Assembly: GCF_007992175.1 (NCBI RefSeq)
Contig: NZ_BJZT01000002.1
Location: forward strand, 62,001-126,000
Source of the DNA: Methylobacterium haplocladii
GTDB lineage: Bacteria; Pseudomonadota; Alphaproteobacteria; Rhizobiales; Beijerinckiaceae
Direction of reading: 5' to 3'
DNA length: 64,000 nucleotides
Below, piece by piece: positions 11,612-21,308 of this stretch. How positions within the stretch are numbered: position 1 is the stretch's first letter; every line of letters begins with the position of its first letter. The notes under the pieces are model-generated. The model was not told where the DNA came from. It saw only the letters and a program-made list of their open reading frames with translations, and made no database searches. Both the position numbers and the translations under genes were made by a program.

Positions 11612-11836
11612 TCCGGTGATGTGGCGCGATCGAGGGCTGTGGACAACGGTGACTGATCCATCGCCTACCGAGACCTTTTGCCGTGCACCGTCCCGGCCAC
11701 GGAGATGCCTCTTCTACCAGAGCCGACTTGCGTTCCTAGTTTGGAATGGGTTGAGAGACATCTTGAGCATATGCGCCCGCCCCCGGCTTTGCCGCCAGGG
11801 TCCGTGGGCGCTCAACGAGGCCTTGGAGGAAACAGG

Positions 11837-13510
11837 ATGGCGTTGCCGGAACGCGAGGGCATGGACTTCGACGTCGTGGTCGTCGGCGCGGGGCCGGCCG
11901 GCCTCGCCACCGCGATCCGCCTGAAGCAGATCTCCGCCGAGAAGGGCGAAGAGATCAACGTCGTCGTCGTGGAGAAGGGCTCCGAGGTCGGCGCGCATAT
12001 CCTGTCCGGAGCCGTGATCGACCCGACCGGTCTCGATCAACTGCTGCCCGAGTGGCGCGACGACCCCGAGCGGCCGCTGAAGACCGCGGTCCAGCGCGAC
12101 GAGTTCATGTTCCTGACGGCCCATAGCGGCCTCAAGATGCCGAACGCCTTCTTCCCGAAGATGATGTCGAACCACGGCAACTTCGTCGGCTCGCTCTCGA
12201 ACCTCACGAAGTATCTGGGCGTCCAGGCCGAGGCGCTGGGCGTCGAGATCTATCCGGGCTTCCCGGCCTCGGAGGTACTCTACGACGACAGGGGCGCGGT
12301 CACCGGCGTCGCCACGGGCGATCTCGGCATTGCCCGCAGCGGCGAGCCGCGCGACGACTTCACCCGCGGCATGGAGCTGGCGGGCAAATACGTCGTGTTC
12401 GGCGAGGGCGCGCGGGGTTCGCTCACCAAGACGCTGATCGACCGGTTCAAGCTGAACGCGGACAGCGACCACCAGAAGTACGGATTGGGGGTCAAAGAGC
12501 TCTGGCAGCTCAAACCCGAAAAATTCGAGCCGGGCCTGGTGCAGCACACCATGGGCTGGCCGCTGCCGAACAAGGCCGGCGGCGGCTCCTGGCTCTATCA
12601 TTTCGACGACAACCTGCTCTCGGTCGGCTTCGTCACGCATCTGAACTACGAGAACCCCACGCTCTCGCCGTTCGAGGAATTCCAGCGCTTCAAGACGCAC
12701 CCGATGATCCGCGACGTGTTCGAGGGCGCCAAGCGCATCGGCTACGGCGCCCGCGCGATCATGGAAGGCGGCTGGCAGTCGGTGCCGAAGCTCGTTTTTC
12801 CCGGCGGCTGCCTCGTCGGCGATTCCGCCGGCTTCGTGAACGTGCCGCGCATCAAGGGCTCGCACAACGCGATCCATTCCGGCATCCAGGCGGCGGAGGC
12901 CATCGCCGCCGCGCTCCAGGCCGGTCGCCAGGGCGACGAACTCACGGTCTACGACCAGGGCTGGCGCGACAGCGAGATCGGGCGCGATCTCAAGCCGGTG
13001 CGCAACATGAAGCCCCTCTGGTCGCGCTACGGGACCATGATCGGGGTCGGCCTCGGCGGTCTCGACCTCTGGACGAACTCACTGCTGAACGCCTCGGTCT
13101 TCGGCACGCTGAAGCACGGCAAGCCGGATCATGCCTGCCTCAAGCCGATCTCCGAGGTCGAGCCGATCAAGTACCCGAAGCCCGACGGCAAGATCACCTT
13201 CGATCGGCTCTCGTCGGTGTACCTGTCCAACACGAACCACGAGGAGGATCAGCCGGTCCATCTCAAGGTCAAGGACATGACGCTTCAGAAGACGTCCGAG
13301 CACGACGTGTACGGTGGGCCTTCGGGCTGTTACTGCCCGGCCGGCGTCTACGAGTGGGTGCAGGACGCCTCAGCCAGCGACGGCGTGCGCTTCCAGATCA
13401 ACGCCCAGAACTGCGTCCACTGCAAGACCTGCGACATCAAGGACCCGAACCAGAACATCAACTGGGAGACCCCGGAGGGGCCGGGCGGGCCGAACTACAC
13501 GAACCTCTGA
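11837..13510 (+). CDS. Electron transfer flavoprotein-ubiquinone oxidoreductase (ETF-QO)
   Basis: ETF-QO passes electrons from electron-transfer flavoprotein, reduced by acyl-CoA and other dehydrogenases, to membrane ubiquinone. The 557-residue product has an N-terminal FAD motif [14 protein letters not shown]. The C-terminal cluster domain is complete: YCPAGVYEW, then [16 protein letters not shown], giving the four Cys ligands for 4Fe-4S, then the closing GGPNY. The ATG at 11837 lies 6 bp after a strong GGAGGA and is chosen over in-frame codons from 11678. It could serve the acyl-CoA-dehydrogenase-like enzyme at 34.8 kb, but this is not shown. Confidence 0.97.
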   Translation: MALPEREGMDFDVVVVGAGPAGLATAIRLKQISAEKGEEINVVVVEKGSEVGAHILSGAVIDPTGLDQLLPEWRDDPERPLKTAVQRDEFMFLTAHSGLKMPNAFFPKMMSNHGNFVGSLSNLTKYLGVQAEALGVEIYPGFPASEVLYDDRGAVTGVATGDLGIARSGEPRDDFTRGMELAGKYVVFGEGARGSLTKTLIDRFKLNADSDHQKYGLGVKELWQLKPEKFEPGLVQHTMGWPLPNKAGGGSWLYHFDDNLLSVGFVTHLNYENPTLSPFEEFQRFKTHPMIRDVFEGAKRIGYGARAIMEGGWQSVPKLVFPGGCLVGDSAGFVNVPRIKGSHNAIHSGIQAAEAIAAALQAGRQGDELTVYDQGWRDSEIGRDLKPVRNMKPLWSRYGTMIGVGLGGLDLWTNSLLNASVFGTLKHGKPDHACLKPISEVEPIKYPKPDGKITFDRLSSVYLSNTNHEEDQPVHLKVKDMTLQKTSEHDVYGGPSGCYCPAGVYEWVQDASASDGVRFQINAQNCVHCKTCDIKDPNQNINWETPEGPGGPNYTNL

Positions 13511-13655
13511 GAAGGAGCGCGGGCGGGATCGGCGCGGGGGCTCCCGCGCCATCCTTTCGCCGCTCGCGCATGGCTTGCGGTGACGGCGGAAGGGATTAGT
13601 GTCCCCCGCCACATCGGCGCCGGCCGCTCGGCCGGGCGCGAAGGAGCCGTGACTG

Positions 13656-15554
13656 GTGACCATGAACGGAAACGCCGCCCACCGCCGGACCCGTCCGGCG
13701 CTCGCCCTCCTCCTCGTCTCCTCGGCAACGCTCGGCATGCCGGCGATGGCGGCGCAGCCGCGCGAATCCGCGCCACTCTCCGAGTACGAGCCGGCCGAGT
13801 CCCTGGAAGGCAACTTCCTCTCGGCCTACATCGCCGGCGCTTCCAAGGACACGACGGCCGCCGCGAGCTATTACCGCGAGGCGGTGAAGGGTGATCCGCG
13901 CAACGCCGAGCTGCTCGAACGCGCCTTCGTGTCGCTGCTCGCCGACGGCTCGATGACCGATGCGTTCCGGGCTGCCGAGCGGCTTTCGACCCGCGATGGG
14001 GCGAGCGGGCTCGCGCAGCTTTCGCTCGGTGTGCGCCAGCTCAAGGCCGGACAATACGCCGCCGCGCGCCAGAGCTTCGGCCGCAGCGGCAAGGGCGCCG
14101 CCGCCGACCTGACCGCGACGTTGCTCACTGCCTGGGCCTATGCCGGCGCCAACGACGGCAAGCGGGCGCTCGACACCGTGAACAAGCTGCGCGGCGAGCG
14201 CTACTTCAACGTTTTCCGCGACTACCATGCCGGGCTGATCGCCAACCTCGTCGGGGACAAGGCCGAGGCCGAGCGTCGCCTCAAGGCCGCTTACGATGCC
14301 GACCACAACACGCTCCGCATCGTCGACGGCTATGCCCGTTTCGAGGCCGCCGCCGGACGCACCGATCTCGCCATCCAGGCCTATTCCGACTTCGAGAAGG
14401 TGCTGCCGCGCCACCCGATCGTGACCGACGCCCTCGACAAGCTGAAGGCGGGCAAGCCCCTCGGCCAACTCATCGTCACCGCCCAGGAAGGTGCTTCGGA
14501 GGTCCTCTACGGGCTCGGCTCCGCCGGCTCGACGCAAGGCGACGAACTGCCGGCCGTGGTCTACCTGCGGCTCGCCCTCTACCTGAATCCCGAGCACGGC
14601 GTCGCCCGCCTGACATTGGCCGACACCCTCGACCGGATGAAGCAGGCCGAGCGTTCGAACGAGGCTTACGCGCAGATTCCGGCCACGTCCCCGCTCAAGC
14701 TCAACGCCGACATCCAGATCGGGTTGAACCTCGAGCAGATGGGCAAGGGCGAGGAGGCGATCCAGCATCTCGACGCCGTCCAGAAGGCTCATCCCGACAA
14801 CGTCGACGTGATCTCGGCGCTTGGCAACGTGCAGCGCTCGCGAAAGAAGTTCGCGGAAGCCGCCGAAACCTACAGCCGCGCGATCAAGCTGATCGGCCCC
14901 GAGCAGGAGGGCAGCTACTGGACGCTGTTCTACTTCCGCGGCACCGCCTACGAGCGCGCCGGCGAGTGGCAGAAGGCCGAGGCGGACCTCCAGAAGGCGC
15001 TGTCGCTGCTGCCGCCGACGCAGCCGAACGCCCGCGCTCAGGTGCTGAACTACCTCGCCTATTCCTGGGTCGACCGGAACATGAACATCGACGACAGCTT
15101 CAAGATGCTGAAGCAGGCCGTCGACCTGTCGCCCCGCGATGGCATGATCATCGACAGCCTCGGCTGGGCCTATTTCCGCCTCGGCCGTTGGGACGACGCG
15201 GTGCGCGAGTTGGAGAAAGCCGTCGAGCTGAAGCCCGGCGATCCGACCATCAACGACCATCTCGGCGACGCCTATTGGCGTACCGGCCGCCGCCTCGAAG
15301 GCAAGTTCCAATGGCAGCACGCCAAGGACCTGAACCCCGAGCCGGACGACCTCGCCAAGATCAACGTCAAGCTCAAGGACGGACTGCCCGAACCGGAGAA
15401 GCCGGCGGTCACCGCCGAAAACCCGCCCAACCCGGCCGAGCAGACCCCGGCCCCGGTTGCCGCTCCGCACAATGCGGAGAACCCGGAACTGCCGAAGGGC
15501 GCACCGGCCCCGAGCGAGCCTCCGGGTTCGGCGGATAAGAAGCCGGGCGGCTAG
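13656..15554 (+). CDS. Secreted tetratricopeptide-repeat protein
   Basis: This 632-residue protein has a signal peptide of about 30 residues (Arg-rich start, LALLLVSSATLG, cleavage near MAAQ). Many TPR-like helices span the rest, clearest between about 330 and 560 (EEAIQHLDAVQKAHPDN, KFAEAAETYSRAIKL, WDDAVRELEKAVELKPGD). It ends in a Pro/Ala/Glu-rich tail. Such proteins act as periplasmic scaffolds, and the partner cannot be read. GTG at 13656 is spaced 9 bp from AAGGAG. An ATG two codons on is equivalent. ispE starts 82 bp downstream. Confidence 0.9.
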   Translation: MTMNGNAAHRRTRPALALLLVSSATLGMPAMAAQPRESAPLSEYEPAESLEGNFLSAYIAGASKDTTAAASYYREAVKGDPRNAELLERAFVSLLADGSMTDAFRAAERLSTRDGASGLAQLSLGVRQLKAGQYAAARQSFGRSGKGAAADLTATLLTAWAYAGANDGKRALDTVNKLRGERYFNVFRDYHAGLIANLVGDKAEAERRLKAAYDADHNTLRIVDGYARFEAAAGRTDLAIQAYSDFEKVLPRHPIVTDALDKLKAGKPLGQLIVTAQEGASEVLYGLGSAGSTQGDELPAVVYLRLALYLNPEHGVARLTLADTLDRMKQAERSNEAYAQIPATSPLKLNADIQIGLNLEQMGKGEEAIQHLDAVQKAHPDNVDVISALGNVQRSRKKFAEAAETYSRAIKLIGPEQEGSYWTLFYFRGTAYERAGEWQKAEADLQKALSLLPPTQPNARAQVLNYLAYSWVDRNMNIDDSFKMLKQAVDLSPRDGMIIDSLGWAYFRLGRWDDAVRELEKAVELKPGDPTINDHLGDAYWRTGRRLEGKFQWQHAKDLNPEPDDLAKINVKLKDGLPEPEKPAVTAENPPNPAEQTPAPVAAPHNAENPELPKGAPAPSEPPGSADKKPGG

Positions 15555-15635
15555 TCGCGCGCTGCCGTTCGCTTGCAGCCTCCAGCGCAGTCGCCTATGG
15601 CCGCGCTTCGTATCGAGACGCTGCAGTAGCAATCC

Positions 15636-16511
15636 GTGACCGCCCTCACCACCCTCGCCCCGGCCAAGATCAACCTGACGCTCCATGTCCTCGGTCGACG
15701 TGCGGGTGACGGTTATCACGCGCTCGAAAGCCTCGTGGCATTCGCCGGCGTCGGGGACACGCTGGTGCTGGAGCCGGCCGAGCGTCTGACCCTGGACGTC
15801 TCCGGTCCGACGGCCGGCACGGCCGGCCCCACCGACGACAATCTCGTGCTGCGCGCCGCCCGGCACCTGGCTGCGGGCGTGCCGTCGCTGCGGGTCGGTG
15901 CTTTCAGCCTCGACAAGCGCCTGCCGGTGGCCGCAGGCATCGGCGGGGGCTCGTCGGATGCGGCGGCGGCCCTGCGCCTGCTCGCGGAGCTCAACGATCT
16001 GCCCCTCGATCATCCGGCGATCGTCGCGGCTTCACGCTCGGCCGGCGCCGACGTACCGGTCTGTCTCGATCCGCGGGCGCGGATGATGCGGGGTGCCGGC
16101 GAGGAGATCGGGACGGCGCTTGGTCTCGCCCCGCTGCCGGCCCTGCTGATCAATCCCGGTGTCGCCGTGGCGACGCCGCCGGTCTTCAAGGCGCTCGGGC
16201 TGGCAGTCGGCGAAACGCTGCCGGGTGCCAAGCATCCGGTGATCGCGCGCGGCCTCGACGCCGAGGGAGTCCTCGCCGCGATCACGCCGGCCCGCAACGA
16301 TCTTGAGGCTCCTGCCCTTACCGTCGCGCCGATGATCGGCGATGCGCTCGCCGCGTTGCGCGATCAGCCGGGCTGCCGGCTCGCGCGGATGTCGGGCTCG
16401 GGCGCGACGGTGTTCGCGATCTTTTCGGATGAGGCGGCGGCGACTCGGGCGGCAGACAAGGTCCGCTCGGCCCGGCCAAGCTGGTGGGTCGAGCCGACGA
16501 CGTTAAGCTGA
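15636..16511 (+). CDS. ispE: 4-diphosphocytidyl-2-C-methyl-D-erythritol kinase
   Basis: IspE phosphorylates CDP-methylerythritol in the non-mevalonate isoprenoid pathway. The 291-residue GHMP kinase shows the N-terminal [21 protein letters not shown], the ATP loop [17 protein letters not shown] near residue 95, and a C-terminal [22 protein letters not shown] at 15636 is the start. It ends 9 bp from the convergent polyprenyl diphosphate synthase, so two isoprenoid genes are neighbours. Confidence 0.97.
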   Translation: MTALTTLAPAKINLTLHVLGRRAGDGYHALESLVAFAGVGDTLVLEPAERLTLDVSGPTAGTAGPTDDNLVLRAARHLAAGVPSLRVGAFSLDKRLPVAAGIGGGSSDAAAALRLLAELNDLPLDHPAIVAASRSAGADVPVCLDPRARMMRGAGEEIGTALGLAPLPALLINPGVAVATPPVFKALGLAVGETLPGAKHPVIARGLDAEGVLAAITPARNDLEAPALTVAPMIGDALAALRDQPGCRLARMSGSGATVFAIFSDEAAATRAADKVRSARPSWWVEPTTLS

Positions 16512-16520
16512 TCCCGCCCG

Positions 16521-17564
16521 TCAGTGCGCGCGCGCGATGCAGAAATCGACGACCTGCAGCAGCGCCGACTTCACCGGACCATTCGGAAACAGCGCCAAGG
16601 CATCGCGCGCCATGGCCCCGTAATGGCGGGCGCGCTCGGTGGTATCTTCCAACGCGCGGTGGCGGCGCAGAATGGCGAGGGCCGTTTCGAGGTCGCCCTC
16701 GTTGACGTCGCCGTCCTGCAGCGTGCGGCGCCAGAACACACGCTCCTCGTCGGATCCGCGCCGGAAGGCGAGCACGATCGGAAGGGTGATCTTGCCCTCG
16801 CGAAAATCGTCGCCGACGTTCTTGCCGAGGCTGGCGCTGGTACCGCCGTAATCGAGTACGTCGTCGACGAGCTGGAAGGCGATGCCGAGGTTCATGCCGT
16901 AGGAGCGGCAGGCGGCCTGCTCGGCACGCGGGCGATCGGCCAGAACCGGGCCGACTTCGCAGGCGGCGGCGAAGAGCTCGGCGGTCTTGGCACGGATCAC
17001 CGCAAGATACTCGTCCTCGCTCGTCTCGGTGTTCTTGGCGGCGGTGAGCTGCATCACCTCGCCTTCGGCGATCACCGTGGCGGCACATGACAGGATGTCG
17101 AGGGCACGGAGCGAGCCGACCTCCACCATCATCCGGAAGGCCTGCCCCAGCAGGAAATCGCCGACGAGGACGCTGGCCTCGTTGCCCCACTTGATGCGGG
17201 CGGCGACCCGGCCGCGGCGCATGTCGCTCTCGTCGACGACGTCGTCGTGCAGCAATGTCGCCGTGTGCATGAACTCGACGCTGGCCGCGAGCTTCACGGC
17301 ACCGTCGCCGCCTGCATAGCCGCAGAGATCGGCGCTCGCCAGCGTCAGGATCGGCCGCAAGCGCTTGCCGCCCGAGGCGATCAGGTGCTGCGCGACTTCC
17401 GGGATCATCGTGACGGCCGATCCCGTCCGCGACAAGATCTGGGTGTTGACCCGCTCCATGCCGCCCGCGACGAGGGCGACGAGATCGTTCAGTGCGCTTT
17501 CCGGATCGGAGCGACTCTCATCGAGGGAAACGACGACGCCCAATGCGCACCTGCCTGCCAGCAT
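16521..17564 (-). CDS. Polyprenyl diphosphate synthase (octaprenyl/decaprenyl type)
   Basis: This long-chain trans-prenyltransferase adds isopentenyl units to make the ubiquinone side chain (chain length not predictable here). It shows the first Asp-rich motif LLHDDVVDESDMRRG, the GGKRLRP IPP-binding segment, and the second Asp motif LVDDVLDYGG. From the ATG at 17564 it is 347 residues. A TTG at 17543, just after an AGGCAGG, would give MGVVVSLDE and may be the true start. Upstream in-frame codons to 17912 lie over the divergent DUF2007 gene and are not coding. Confidence 0.95.
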   Translation of the reverse strand: MLAGRCALGVVVSLDESRSDPESALNDLVALVAGGMERVNTQILSRTGSAVTMIPEVAQHLIASGGKRLRPILTLASADLCGYAGGDGAVKLAASVEFMHTATLLHDDVVDESDMRRGRVAARIKWGNEASVLVGDFLLGQAFRMMVEVGSLRALDILSCAATVIAEGEVMQLTAAKNTETSEDEYLAVIRAKTAELFAAACEVGPVLADRPRAEQAACRSYGMNLGIAFQLVDDVLDYGGTSASLGKNVGDDFREGKITLPIVLAFRRGSDEERVFWRRTLQDGDVNEGDLETALAILRRHRALEDTTERARHYGAMARDALALFPNGPVKSALLQVVDFCIARAH

Positions 17565-17724
17565 GTCCGCGCGGTGCGAGCCCGCGCACGGATGGATGCG
17601 ACCCCTTCGCACGCGACGTGCGGCCTCGCAACACGCGCGCCGTCGCATGGCGGGCGGCCTGACCGTGCACGGTTGCGCGCGGAGTGATAGAGCGAGCGAG
17701 AACCTCAGGGATGGCCGCACACCT

Positions 17725-17958
17725 GTGATCGAGCTGATCCGCACAAACGAAATCGTCCTGATCGGCTTCGCGCGCTCGGTGCTGGAAGGGGCCGACATTC
17801 CGGTTCTGGTCGCCGACGAGCATATGAGCCTGATGGAGGGGTCTATCGGCGCGTTCGGGCGCCGGCTGCTCGTCCCGGACGACCTCGGGCGGCAGGCGCG
17901 CCGCATCCTCACCGACGCCGGCCTCGCCGCGGAACTCCGCGATGACGGAGGTCGCTGA
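17725..17958 (+). CDS. DUF2007 (putative signal-transducing) small protein
   Basis: This 77-residue protein begins with a GTG giving MIELIRTNEIVLIGFARSVL, followed by EGADIPVLVADEH and LLVPDDLGRQARRIL. That pattern fits DUF2007, a ferredoxin-like small domain resembling the C-terminus of PII-related proteins. The biochemical role is unknown. It overlaps the start of the methyltransferase gene by 17 nt, a coupling commonly seen in alphaproteobacteria. It is divergent from the polyprenyl synthase gene. Confidence 0.85.
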   Translation: MIELIRTNEIVLIGFARSVLEGADIPVLVADEHMSLMEGSIGAFGRRLLVPDDLGRQARRILTDAGLAAELRDDGGR

Positions 17959-18697
17959 ACCCGACCTGTGGCTTGGGGGCCGCCTGAGGCTGCGGCAGCC
18001 GCCGCGGGGCGCGCACCGGGCCGGCACCGACGCCGTGCTGCTCGCTCGGCTGTTCGAGCCGGAGCCGGACGCCGTCGTCTGCGACCTTGGAGCCGGGACC
18101 GGTGCTATCGGTCTCGCCTATGCGAGCCTGCATCCGAGCTGCCGCGCCGTTCTGGTCGAACGCGATGAAGCGCTGGCGCAACTGGCTCGCCGGAACGCCC
18201 AGGCCAACAGTTTCGAGGAGCGCGTCACCGTCGTCGAAGCCGATGTGCTGGCGCCGGAGGCACACAGGCGCGCGGCCGGTCTTCCTGCGAACTTCGCCGA
18301 CATTCTGGTGACGAACCCGCCCTTCTTCGACGGGACCCGCCACCGCCCCTCCCCGAACGCGTCGAAAGCCGCCGCACATACCTTCGCCGGCGACGGACTG
18401 GATGCCTGGCTGCGCACTTCAGCCGGTCTGCTCCGTTCTGGTGGCCGCCTAGGCCTGATCCACCGGGCCGACACGCTGCCCGACTGTCTCGCGGCCATGG
18501 GCAACCGGTTCGGCAACATCACGGTCCGCCCCGTTCAGGCCATGGCCGAGCGCCCTGCGATCCGTGTGCTGGTCAGCGCGGTGAAGGGCAGCCGGGCTCC
18601 ATTCTCGCTGCTGGCGCCCCTGGTTCTGCAAGATGCCGCCGGCCGGTTCACGGCTGAGGTCGAGGCGATGCATCGGGGCGAGGCCTTCCGGCCATGA
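17942..18697 (+). CDS. TrmN6-type N6-adenine methyltransferase
   Basis: This is a 251-residue class I SAM-dependent methyltransferase. The SAM site is CDLGAGTGAIGLAYA (about residues 42-56), the acidic strand LVERDE follows, and the catalytic motif is VTNPPFF (NPPF, near residue 124), diagnostic of N6-adenine transfer. The family includes TrmN6, which methylates A37 of tRNA1Val, and the substrate here is inferred. The start overlaps the DUF2007 gene. A perfect palindromic terminator begins 2 bp after the stop. Confidence 0.88.
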   Translation: MTEVAEPDLWLGGRLRLRQPPRGAHRAGTDAVLLARLFEPEPDAVVCDLGAGTGAIGLAYASLHPSCRAVLVERDEALAQLARRNAQANSFEERVTVVEADVLAPEAHRRAAGLPANFADILVTNPPFFDGTRHRPSPNASKAAAHTFAGDGLDAWLRTSAGLLRSGGRLGLIHRADTLPDCLAAMGNRFGNITVRPVQAMAERPAIRVLVSAVKGSRAPFSLLAPLVLQDAAGRFTAEVEAMHRGEAFRP

Positions 18698-18698
18698 A

Positions 18699-18722
18699 AG
18701 AGGGCGCCCGCGGGCGCCCTCT
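18699..18722. terminator. Perfect 24-bp palindrome between convergent genes
   Basis: AGAGGGCGCCCG directly followed by its exact complement CGGGCGCCCTCT. It lies 2 bp after the methyltransferase stop and 17 bp before the stop of the opposite Tyr/Arg-repeat gene. It could serve both strands as a hairpin terminator. Confidence 0.75.
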
Positions 18723-18739
18723 CGTTATCCGATCCGCTT

Positions 18740-19027
18740 TCAGAAGAAGAATCGCCGGCGATAGTAACGCGGACGGTAATAGTGGCGCCGATAATAACGG
18801 GGGCGATAATAGTAGCGCGGGCGGTAGTAACGCGGGCGATAATAGTAGCGCGGACGATAGTAGCGACGGCGGACGAAGTAGTAGTAGGCCTTGGCAACGA
18901 GCGGGGCCTGGCTCGTCTCGGCGACGATTCCAGAGACCGGCATCGGCGCCGCGTTGGCGGTCGCACCGAGGCCGATGGTGCCTCCGAGCATCCCGATGAT
19001 CAGAATCATCAAACGTAAGACACGCAT
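18740..19027 (-). CDS. Secreted Tyr/Arg-repeat protein, copy 1
   Basis: This is a 95-residue protein. Residues 1-30 form a signal peptide (MRVLRLMILIIGML...ATANAAPMP). A short middle piece ends VAKAYYYFVRR. The C-terminal 45 residues are almost only Tyr, Arg and Pro in units such as YYRPRYY, ending RRRFFF. The extreme charge and aromatic content suggests binding to acidic polymers or the envelope (inference). The ATG at 19027 is preceded by GGAGG. A paralogue lies 376 bp upstream on the same strand. Confidence 0.75.
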   Translation of the reverse strand: MRVLRLMILIIGMLGGTIGLGATANAAPMPVSGIVAETSQAPLVAKAYYYFVRRRYYRPRYYYRPRYYRPRYYYRPRYYRRHYYRPRYYRRRFFF

Positions 19028-19336
19028 GACGCCTCGTTTCCTCCGTTGGTTCTTGCCGTCCGGGTGAACGGTCGCAGCGCGTGGACGGATCGCGACTCGA
19101 CACTCGCGTATGATCCACAAACAACGATCAAGGGAAATCGGCGATTTGTATGAACTTTTGTTTTAATCGTGGTTGAAGCACGTAGTCGCCGTTTTCGAGC
19201 CTCTGACGTCGGACGGCGTGCGCTTGGTGAAGCAGCTGTTCCAAAGGTGATCGGGTTTAGAGTAGCGTAAAGTGGCTCCGATCTAACCTTCTGCCACGTC
19301 GTCCAAAAATGGTCTCGCGGCGGAAGCCACAAAAAT
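19028..19336. other. Intergenic stretch between the two Tyr/Arg-repeat genes
   Basis: No convincing gene is present. The part near 19140-19165 is AT-rich for this genome and probably holds the promoter of copy 1. The terminator of copy 2 follows at 19337. Confidence 0.4.
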
Positions 19337-19362
19337 GGAGGGCGCCAATAGCGGCGCCCTCC
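19337..19362 (-). terminator. Intrinsic terminator of Tyr/Arg-repeat copy 2
   Basis: GGAGGGCGCC, loop, GGCGCCCTCC: a perfect 10-bp stem with a 6-nt loop, followed on the minus strand by A and then TTTTT. It lies 41 bp beyond the stop of the gene at 19404, a classic Rho-independent layout. Confidence 0.8.
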
Positions 19363-19403
19363 AAATCCTGTCTGCTAAGGCTAAGGCCGATCGAGGCGAT
19401 CGC

Positions 19404-19697
19404 TCAGTAGAAGAACCGACGGCCGTAATAGGGACGGCGGTAGCCGTAGAACGGCCTACGGTAGTACGGCCGACGATACCCGTAGAACGGGCGGCGATAG
19501 ACAGGGCGCCCGTAGCCGAAGCGCGGCCCGTAGAACCCCCGCCGTCCGTAGTAGTAAGCCTTCGACACCGTCGCGCCATCGACGCTGCCGCCAACGATCT
19601 CCGTCGCTGGCAACGGTGCCGCGTTGGCGGCGGTCGACATTCCGACCGCTCCGCCGATCATCGCAAACGCGACGATCATCCATCGAAACATGCGCAT
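19404..19697 (-). CDS. Secreted Tyr/Arg-repeat protein, copy 2
   Basis: This is a 97-residue paralogue of copy 1. It has a signal peptide ending TAANAAPLP, then SKAYYYGRRGFYGPRFGYG, and repeats of the type RRPFYGYRRPYY, ending GRRFFY. Glycine is mixed into the repeat, unlike copy 1. The two share the ANAAP cleavage site and the KAYYY junction, so a tandem duplication with diverged repeats is likely. The ATG at 19697 is chosen over weaker TTG/GTG codons just upstream. Function unknown. Confidence 0.75.
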   Translation of the reverse strand: MRMFRWMIVAFAMIGGAVGMSTAANAAPLPATEIVGGSVDGATVSKAYYYGRRGFYGPRFGYGRPVYRRPFYGYRRPYYRRPFYGYRRPYYGRRFFY

Positions 19698-19886
19698 TCG
19701 CACCAACTCCTGCCGCTGCTGTCCGCCTACACCACACCTGCCCGGCCGCGATGACGGAACGCGGGTCCGGGGCGGAGAAACGGCGACGAAGCCGAAACGG
19801 TTCGGCGACGATGGTTCGCAATGGCGTGATCGCGTCGTGCCCTTTAGGCAGGATGCTTCCAGCCCGCTTCCCGGACGCCAGCGACG

Positions 19887-20753
19887 ATGCCAAGCACAAC
19901 TGCGATCACCGATAGCTTGCGCCGGTTTCTGCCTGCGTCCTGGCGCGACACGCCCCCGCGCGTGGCCGTGCTGCGCCTCAACGGGGCGATCGGGGCGGTC
20001 TCACCGATCCGGCCGGGGCTCTCGATCGGCTCGCTCGCAGCGAGTCTGGAGCGGGCCTTCACCATGAAGCGGATCAGTGCGGTGGCGCTGATCGTCAACT
20101 CGCCGGGCGGTTCGGCGGCGCAATCGCACCTGATCTACCGGCGCATCCGGGCGCTGGCCGCAGAGAAAAAGCTTCCGGTCTTCGCCTTCGTCGAGGATGC
20201 AGCGGCCAGCGGCGGCTACATGATCGCCTGCGCGGCCGATGAAATCATCGCCGACCCGGCTTCTCTCGTCGGCTCGATCGGGGTGGTCTCGGCCGGCTTC
20301 GGTTTCGACAAGCTGATCGAGCGGATCGGCGTCGAGCGGCGCGTCCATACGCAGGGCGAGGCCAAGGCGATGCTCGACCCGTTCCGGCCGGAGGATCCGG
20401 CCGATGTCGAGCGGCTCAAGGCGATCCAAGCCGACATCCAGAATTTGTTCACGACCCTCGTCACCGAGCGCCGCCCGAAGCTCGGGGCCGGCCAGAATCT
20501 GTTCACGGGTGCGGTCTGGAGCGGCCGTCAGGCCCTGGCGCTGGGGCTCGTCGATGCCGTCGGCGACCTTCGAACTACGATGCGGGCGCGCTTCGGCGAC
20601 AAGGTCGAACTCAAACTCGTCGCCGAGGCCAAGGGCTCGCTCGTCGCCCGGCTTCTGCGCCGGGCCGGCCCCGGCAGCACCGCGGGCGGGGTCCCCGACG
20701 CCTGGATCGCGGCGGTCGAGGAGCGCGCCGCCTGGGCGCGCTTCGGTCTGTAG
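19887..20753 (+). CDS. S49-family peptidase (SppA/SohB type)
   Basis: This 288-residue serine protease is of signal-peptide-peptidase type. It shows the oxyanion segment LIVNSPGGSAAQ, the nucleophile in EDAAASGGYMIACAADEI, SLVGSIGVVSAGFG, and the likely catalytic Lys in GEAKAMLDPFRP. The short single-domain length matches the half-size family members. No clear N-terminal membrane anchor is seen, so it may be peripheral or cytoplasmic. S49 enzymes digest cleaved signal peptides or membrane proteins. The ATG at 19887 is the first good start. Confidence 0.93.
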   Translation: MPSTTAITDSLRRFLPASWRDTPPRVAVLRLNGAIGAVSPIRPGLSIGSLAASLERAFTMKRISAVALIVNSPGGSAAQSHLIYRRIRALAAEKKLPVFAFVEDAAASGGYMIACAADEIIADPASLVGSIGVVSAGFGFDKLIERIGVERRVHTQGEAKAMLDPFRPEDPADVERLKAIQADIQNLFTTLVTERRPKLGAGQNLFTGAVWSGRQALALGLVDAVGDLRTTMRARFGDKVELKLVAEAKGSLVARLLRRAGPGSTAGGVPDAWIAAVEERAAWARFGL

Positions 20754-20755
20754 AG

Positions 20756-20782
20756 CCGACGAACCGCCATCTTCTTCGTTGG
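20756..20782. terminator. Stem-loop between convergent genes
   Basis: CCGACGAA and TTCGTTGG form an 8-bp stem (one G-T pair) around an 11-nt loop, between the S49 peptidase stop and the stop of the opposing small gene. There is no T tract. Confidence 0.35.
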
Positions 20783-20795
20783 CGTGCGCTGCGGA

Positions 20796-21050
20796 TCAGC
20801 GCGCAGCGGCGAGACAGCCAGCCGGCGGGGCCGCATAGCCGCTATAGACCACCCGCACCTTCTTCGCGCAGGTCTCCGGGGCGGCGGCAGTTGCCACCAG
20901 AGCGACCTGGACCGGCGTCACGGCGACGGTCTGGCTGACGGCCTCGGCCGGTTCGGCCGTGGCGAAGGCCTGGGTCGCGCCGATGGCCATCGGCGTGGCG
21001 ACGAGGGCGGTGGCGACGAGGGCGGCGAAGATAGTGAAACCGTTGCGCAT
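20796..21050 (-). CDS. Small secreted protein, function unknown
   Basis: This 84-residue protein has a signal peptide (MRNGFTIFAALVATALVATPMAIGATQAFA, cleavage near ATAEP). The Val/Ala/Thr-rich mature part ends with two cysteines (ETCAKKVRVVYSGYA...AGCLAAAR) that could pair. The ATG at 21048-21050 is internal to a longer open frame whose upstream part overlaps a repeat and is judged non-coding. I recognise no family. Confidence 0.6.
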   Translation of the reverse strand: MRNGFTIFAALVATALVATPMAIGATQAFATAEPAEAVSQTVAVTPVQVALVATAAAPETCAKKVRVVYSGYAAPPAGCLAAAR

Positions 21051-21308
21051 GACGCGGTTGCCTGAGTGTTCGTCCACCCTCGGGTGGAGCTTGACCGTTC
21101 GATTGCTGCTTAAACTTGGCAGCTTGCGTCCGGTTCCGGCTCGATCGGATTCGTCGTTACGGAGATGCAGGACTGCACGGAGGTGCCGGGGAGCGCCGCA
21201 TTCACCTGATCGTTGGGCGGGAAAAACCCGGCTGCATTTGGTGCCAGCGCCGCCCGCACGTTGTATCTTGCCCTGAGAGAGAAGAGACGCGTCCGACTCC
21301 GCTCCCCT

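Noticed and set aside
13596-16013. 805-codon open frame on the minus strand
   Set aside because: It lies opposite the TPR-protein and ispE genes. Its composition is that of a high-GC shadow frame, with no recognisable domain or ribosome site.
18750-18880. Short tandem DNA repeats resembling a CRISPR array
   Set aside because: They are the coding repeats of the Tyr/Arg protein, without unique spacers or cas genes.
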